Source: Bradyrhizobium sp. AZCC 2262 (GTDB taxonomy: Bacteria > Pseudomonadota > Alphaproteobacteria > Rhizobiales > Xanthobacteraceae). From it: DNA of 64,000 nt. The notes below the pieces were generated by a model, which searched no databases, was not told where the DNA came from, and saw only the letters and a program-made list of their open reading frames with translations. The DNA is taken from assembly GCF_036924535.1 (NCBI RefSeq), contig NZ_JAZHRT010000001.1, positions 5,580,001 to 5,644,000 on the forward strand, given 5' to 3'. Positions 61,076 through 64,000 of this stretch are shown here, one piece after another (the first letter of the stretch is position 1; each line of letters opens with the position of its first letter). The position numbers and the translations under genes are program-made.

Positions 61076-61843
61076 ATGCCCCTTCTCCAGAATCATATCG
61101 CGGTCGTCACCGGCGCAGGCTCCGGCATCGGGCGCGCCATCGCGATCGGCTACGCCCGCGAAGGTGCGCGCGTCGTTCTGCTCGACAGGGACGAGAAGGC
61201 GGCGGCTGAGGCAGCGAAGGAAATCCGCGACGCCGGCGGCAAGGCCGACAGCTTTGCGCTCGACGTCGCGAACCGCGAAAACTGCGTCGCGATGGCAACG
61301 CAGATCGCCGACAAGGTCGGCCAGGTCTCGATCCTGGTCAACAATGCCGGCATTGTCCGCCGCAACGGCATGCTGGGCGAGGCGGAGGCCGTGATCAACG
61401 ACTGGGAAGACATCATCGCGATCAACCTCACGGGTGTCTTCAATGTGACGCATGCGTTCCTCGCAGCCCTGCGCGCCAGCAAGGGGCGCATCGTCAATAT
61501 CGGCTCGATCCAGTCCTTCGTGCATGTGCGCACGCCGAGTTCGCCGGCCTACACCGCCTCCAAGCACGGCGTGCTCGGCTTCACCAAGGCGCTCGCCGCC
61601 GAACTCGGCAAGGAAGGCGTCCGCGTCAACGCGATCGGCCCGGGTTTTATCGCGACGCCGCTGAACGCCAATGCCCGCGCCAACAATCCGGACCTGGTGA
61701 AGACATTCATGGATCACACCCCGCTGGGGCGCGCCGGCACCGCGGAAGACATCGTCGGCCCCGCGATCTTCCTGGCGTCCGATCTTTCGGCCTACGTCTC
61801 CGGATCGATCGTGATGGTCGACGGCGGCTATCGGGCGGTGTGA
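61076..61843 (+). CDS. Short-chain dehydrogenase/reductase
   Basis: The 255-residue classical SDR has TGAGSGIGRA (NAD(P) binding), NNAG, catalytic Ser in NIGSIQS, YTASK and the PG motif. Asp in LLDRDEKA after strand 2 suggests NAD preference. It resembles gluconate/3-oxoacyl reductases. ATG 61076 follows GAGGAA. The P450 gene follows after 9 bases, so the two probably act on one pathway. Confidence 0.9.
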   Translation: MPLLQNHIAVVTGAGSGIGRAIAIGYAREGARVVLLDRDEKAAAEAAKEIRDAGGKADSFALDVANRENCVAMATQIADKVGQVSILVNNAGIVRRNGMLGEAEAVINDWEDIIAINLTGVFNVTHAFLAALRASKGRIVNIGSIQSFVHVRTPSSPAYTASKHGVLGFTKALAAELGKEGVRVNAIGPGFIATPLNANARANNPDLVKTFMDHTPLGRAGTAEDIVGPAIFLASDLSAYVSGSIVMVDGGYRAV

Positions 61844-61852
61844 GCGCGCATC

Positions 61853-63025
61853 ATGTCCAACGCCCCGCATTTCGACATCGACGTCCCCTCGTTCTGGGCC
61901 GATCCCTACCCCGCACTGGCGAGGATGCGGAAGGAGGCGCCGATCGCGTTCGTGCCGCAGTTCGGCTCCACCGTGTTCACCCGCCGCGACGACATCTTCA
62001 CCCAGGAGAAGCGCATCGACGTGTTCTCCTCGCACCAGCCGAACGGGCTGATGAACGTACTGATGGGCCATAACATGATGCGCAAGGATGGCGACGCGCA
62101 CATGACGGAGCGGCAGGCGATGTTTCCCGCGGTGTCGCCGCGCACGGTGCGCGACACCTGGGTCAGGCAGTTCCAGGCGCACGCCGACCGCATCCTCGAC
62201 GAGCTGGCGCCGCAAGGCGAAGCCGATCTCTGCAAGGCGCTGGCGCTGCCGCTGTCGGCCGAATGCCTGAAGGACGTCACCGGGCTCACCAACATGCGCT
62301 ACCAGGACATGGACGCGTGGTCGCAGGCGATGATTGACGGCATCGCCAACTACACCGGCAACAAGGAGGTCGAGGCGCGCTGCCATGCGGCGACATCAGG
62401 CATCGATGCCGCGATCGACGACATGATTCCGGTGGTGAAGCAACACCCGAACACCTCGATCCTCAGCGTGCTGCTGGCTTCGGGCCAACCAATCGAAAGC
62501 ATCCGCGCCAACATCAAGCTTGCGATCTCCGGCGGGCAGAACGAGCCGCGCGATGCAATTGCCGGCGCGACATGGGCGTTGCTGACGCATCCCGGGCAGC
62601 TCGCGCTGGTGCGCGAAGGAAAAGCAAAGTGGATCGACGTGTTCGAGGAGTATGCGCGCTGGATCGCGCCGATCCAGATGTCGCCGCGCCGCGTCGCCAA
62701 GCCGTGGACGTATGGCGGCATCGATTTCGAGCCGGAAGACCGCGTGTTCTTCATGTTCGGCTCGGCCAATCGCGACGAGGCCTGCTTCGCCGAGCCGGAC
62801 CGGTTCGATATCACCCGCAACACCCAGAAGAGCATCGCCTTCGGCGCCGGCCCGCATTACTGCGCCGGCGCGTTCGCCTCCCGCGCCATGGTGGCCGACG
62901 TCGCCCTGCCGAGCCTGTTCGCCCGGCTGAAAGGCCTGAGGCTGGACGAGCGCGAACCGGTGCGGATCCGCGGCTGGGCGTTTCGCGGGTTGCTCAATCT
63001 GCCGGTGCAGTGGGACGCAGGCTGA
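61853..63025 (+). CDS. Cytochrome P450 with unusual I-helix
   Basis: The 390-residue soluble P450 has the heme loop FGAGPHYCAG with C337 as axial ligand and an ExxR (EYAR) in the K helix region. The I-helix, usually A/G-G-x-D/E-T-T, reads I225-SGGQNEPRDA: Glu231 is kept but the conserved Thr is Pro232. The Thr normally helps oxygen activation, so the enzyme may use a different proton route. It is co-directional with the SDR gene and 9 bases behind it. Confidence 0.88.
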   Translation: MSNAPHFDIDVPSFWADPYPALARMRKEAPIAFVPQFGSTVFTRRDDIFTQEKRIDVFSSHQPNGLMNVLMGHNMMRKDGDAHMTERQAMFPAVSPRTVRDTWVRQFQAHADRILDELAPQGEADLCKALALPLSAECLKDVTGLTNMRYQDMDAWSQAMIDGIANYTGNKEVEARCHAATSGIDAAIDDMIPVVKQHPNTSILSVLLASGQPIESIRANIKLAISGGQNEPRDAIAGATWALLTHPGQLALVREGKAKWIDVFEEYARWIAPIQMSPRRVAKPWTYGGIDFEPEDRVFFMFGSANRDEACFAEPDRFDITRNTQKSIAFGAGPHYCAGAFASRAMVADVALPSLFARLKGLRLDEREPVRIRGWAFRGLLNLPVQWDAG

Positions 63026-63041
63026 TCGTTGCAGCGAGCTT

Positions 63042-63455
63042 CTACTGGCGCGGACATTCCCGGTAGCGGAACGTGTCGATGATCGTGCTGCCTGGGATCG
63101 CATGAAATTCCAGCGTATCCATGTAGTGATTGTCGAGAACATACTTGCGCAGTTTGGCGTTGTAGGCACTCAGCATCCGCTGCGTGGAGCCGGCATTGAT
63201 ATTGCGTTGGCGGTCGTGGCCGGCGTGGAACAACAGCGTGGCGCTGCGCTCGACGCAGACATTGCGCAAGCCGAGAAACAGCGTGCAGTTCGACTGGCAG
63301 TGACCCTTGATGCGAAACAGTTCGCCGCTGGAATTGGCGCGCTCGATCTCCGGCTGGAAATCCTTGTACCAGCCGCCCTTACCATATCTTTCCGAGGTGG
63401 CGGCAAAGGACGTGGAGGAGATCAGGACGAATGCAAGAACGGCGAGAGCTCGCAT
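63042..63455 (-). CDS. Small exported protein with a CxxxC motif
   Basis: The 137-residue product has a signal peptide (RALAVLAFVLISSTSFA) and a mature part with GHCQSNCTLFLGLRNVCVE, a pattern seen in several exported Rhizobiales proteins (G-x-C-x-S-x-C-T-L-F-L-G), plus a final Cys near the end. An even number of cysteines suggests disulfides. An ATG at 63461 is also possible. The function is unknown. Confidence 0.65.
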   Translation of the reverse strand: MRALAVLAFVLISSTSFAATSERYGKGGWYKDFQPEIERANSSGELFRIKGHCQSNCTLFLGLRNVCVERSATLLFHAGHDRQRNINAGSTQRMLSAYNAKLRKYVLDNHYMDTLEFHAIPGSTIIDTFRYRECPRQ

Positions 63456-63556
63456 GGCCACCTGCCCGGTTCATCTTTGTACGAGGGAAACTAGCAGCGA
63501 TCGGCGAAGGCGTCACCGGGCGATCAACAGCAATGCCCAGCCGAGCCTGCGCGCCA

Positions 63557-63781
63557 TCACGGCCGCCCCTGCCCGCCGGCATTGCCGTTTCGCGTCAGCA
63601 GGTGCATGTGCTGAAACACCCAGCGCATGGCGAGATACCAGAGGTAGCCTCCGATGCTCCCGCAAACGGCAAGAAGGATGATGTAGGCGGGATGATACTC
63701 ACCGCTCCACCACAGCATCCCACCGATCCAGAAGACGGTGAAGAAAATCGCGCCGAGCTTCAATCGCCTTGCCTGATCCAT
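63557..63781 (-). CDS. Small two-helix membrane protein
   Basis: The 74-residue product has two hydrophobic helices (about residues 10-26, GAIFFTVFWIGGMLWW, and 33-53, YIILLAVCGSIGGYLWYLAM) and a basic C-terminus. GGAGGG lies 6 bases before the ATG at 63781. The frame reaches further upstream but the ribosome binding site favours this start. No family could be named. Confidence 0.6.
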   Translation of the reverse strand: MDQARRLKLGAIFFTVFWIGGMLWWSGEYHPAYIILLAVCGSIGGYLWYLAMRWVFQHMHLLTRNGNAGGQGRP

Positions 63782-63826
63782 GACATCCCTCCGATGGCTG
63801 ACATCCGAGACAATCATGGAAGCCAC

Positions 63827-64000
63827 GGCCTCGCCGCACCGTGAGGTGCATCACGCCGCGCCGGAACCGGGCGGCTATGAATCCATAAATCCAAAGTGGT
63901 TGGCGAACTTCCGCTTTGATGCGCATTCGGGACTCACGTCGGACATCGCGTGAGGTGCAGCAGGAGACCTTGTTACTCCTCTTGTCTGCCCGCAAACAGG
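63827..64000. other. Window end without an assignable gene
   Basis: The last 174 bases hold no complete frame that looks coding. They are probably the promoter side of the small membrane-protein gene. Confidence 0.4.

Overview
The window is a chromosomal segment of an alphaproteobacterium, very probably Bradyrhizobium or a close relative (Nitrobacteraceae). The support is the high GC content, a fused cytochrome b/c1 gene next to a Rieske gene, a fused trpE(G) preceded by a 15-residue trpL leader peptide of the rhizobial type, long-form isocitrate lyase, DUF4170/DUF1285/DUF6111 genes, and many short intergenic palindromic repeats that look typical of that genus. No phage, integrase, transposase, CRISPR array, rRNA or tRNA was seen. 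Most of the window is housekeeping chromosome, with unusual material in the control regions, the repeats and some small proteins.

Layout. 1-9.2 kb (+): end of a DsbA-like gene, smc, an Rsm22-type methyltransferase, lemA plus an M48 metalloprotease, two related P-loop ATPases, and a small GIY-YIG-like protein behind a perfect 20-bp palindrome. 9.3-12.4 kb (-): apt, trpE(G), the trp attenuator, trpL and its promoter. 12.5-18.2 kb: an extradiol dioxygenase-like gene (+), then (-) an epimerase, a dienelactone hydrolase, and the bc1 complex genes. 18.5-23.3 kb (+): trmL-queE-queD-hemF, a DUF2158 protein with a purely acidic tail, a HAD phosphatase and an unknown membrane protein. 23.3-26.8 kb (-): a tightly overlapping five-gene unit, DUF1285-nudix-DUF6111-cca-tauE. 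27.1-33.9 kb (+): a MoxR/DUF58/DUF4159/large membrane protein operon.

34-39 kb (+): a Zur-like box, a DUF2946 protein and a ZnuD-like TonB receptor, followed by a Kef-type antiporter. 38.9-44.9 kb: acetyltransferase, glycosyltransferases, nudix hydrolase, metallophosphoesterase, a Gly/Asp-tailed protein and a tail-anchored protein. 44.7-48.2 kb: aceA with a DUF4170 partner (-), diverging from a RamB/ScfR-type regulator that carries a frameshift. 48.2-49.2 kb: a geneless, repeat-built block. 49.2-52 kb: small genes separated by repeats. 52.2-55.9 kb (-): a three-subunit molybdenum hydroxylase. 56.2-63.8 kb: lytic transglycosylase, DUF1993, HD hydrolase, RidA, SDR plus P450, and small exported proteins.

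The clearest points of interest are: the trpL promoter, spaced so that transcription should start at the ATG; QueD with Glu in place of the catalytic Cys, encoded beside QueE; an active/degenerate ATPase pair; the Zur-box cassette; the frameshifted glyoxylate-pathway regulator; and at least six families of intergenic palindromes, one with covarying, swappable arms and one longer element with a 16-bp terminal inverted repeat.
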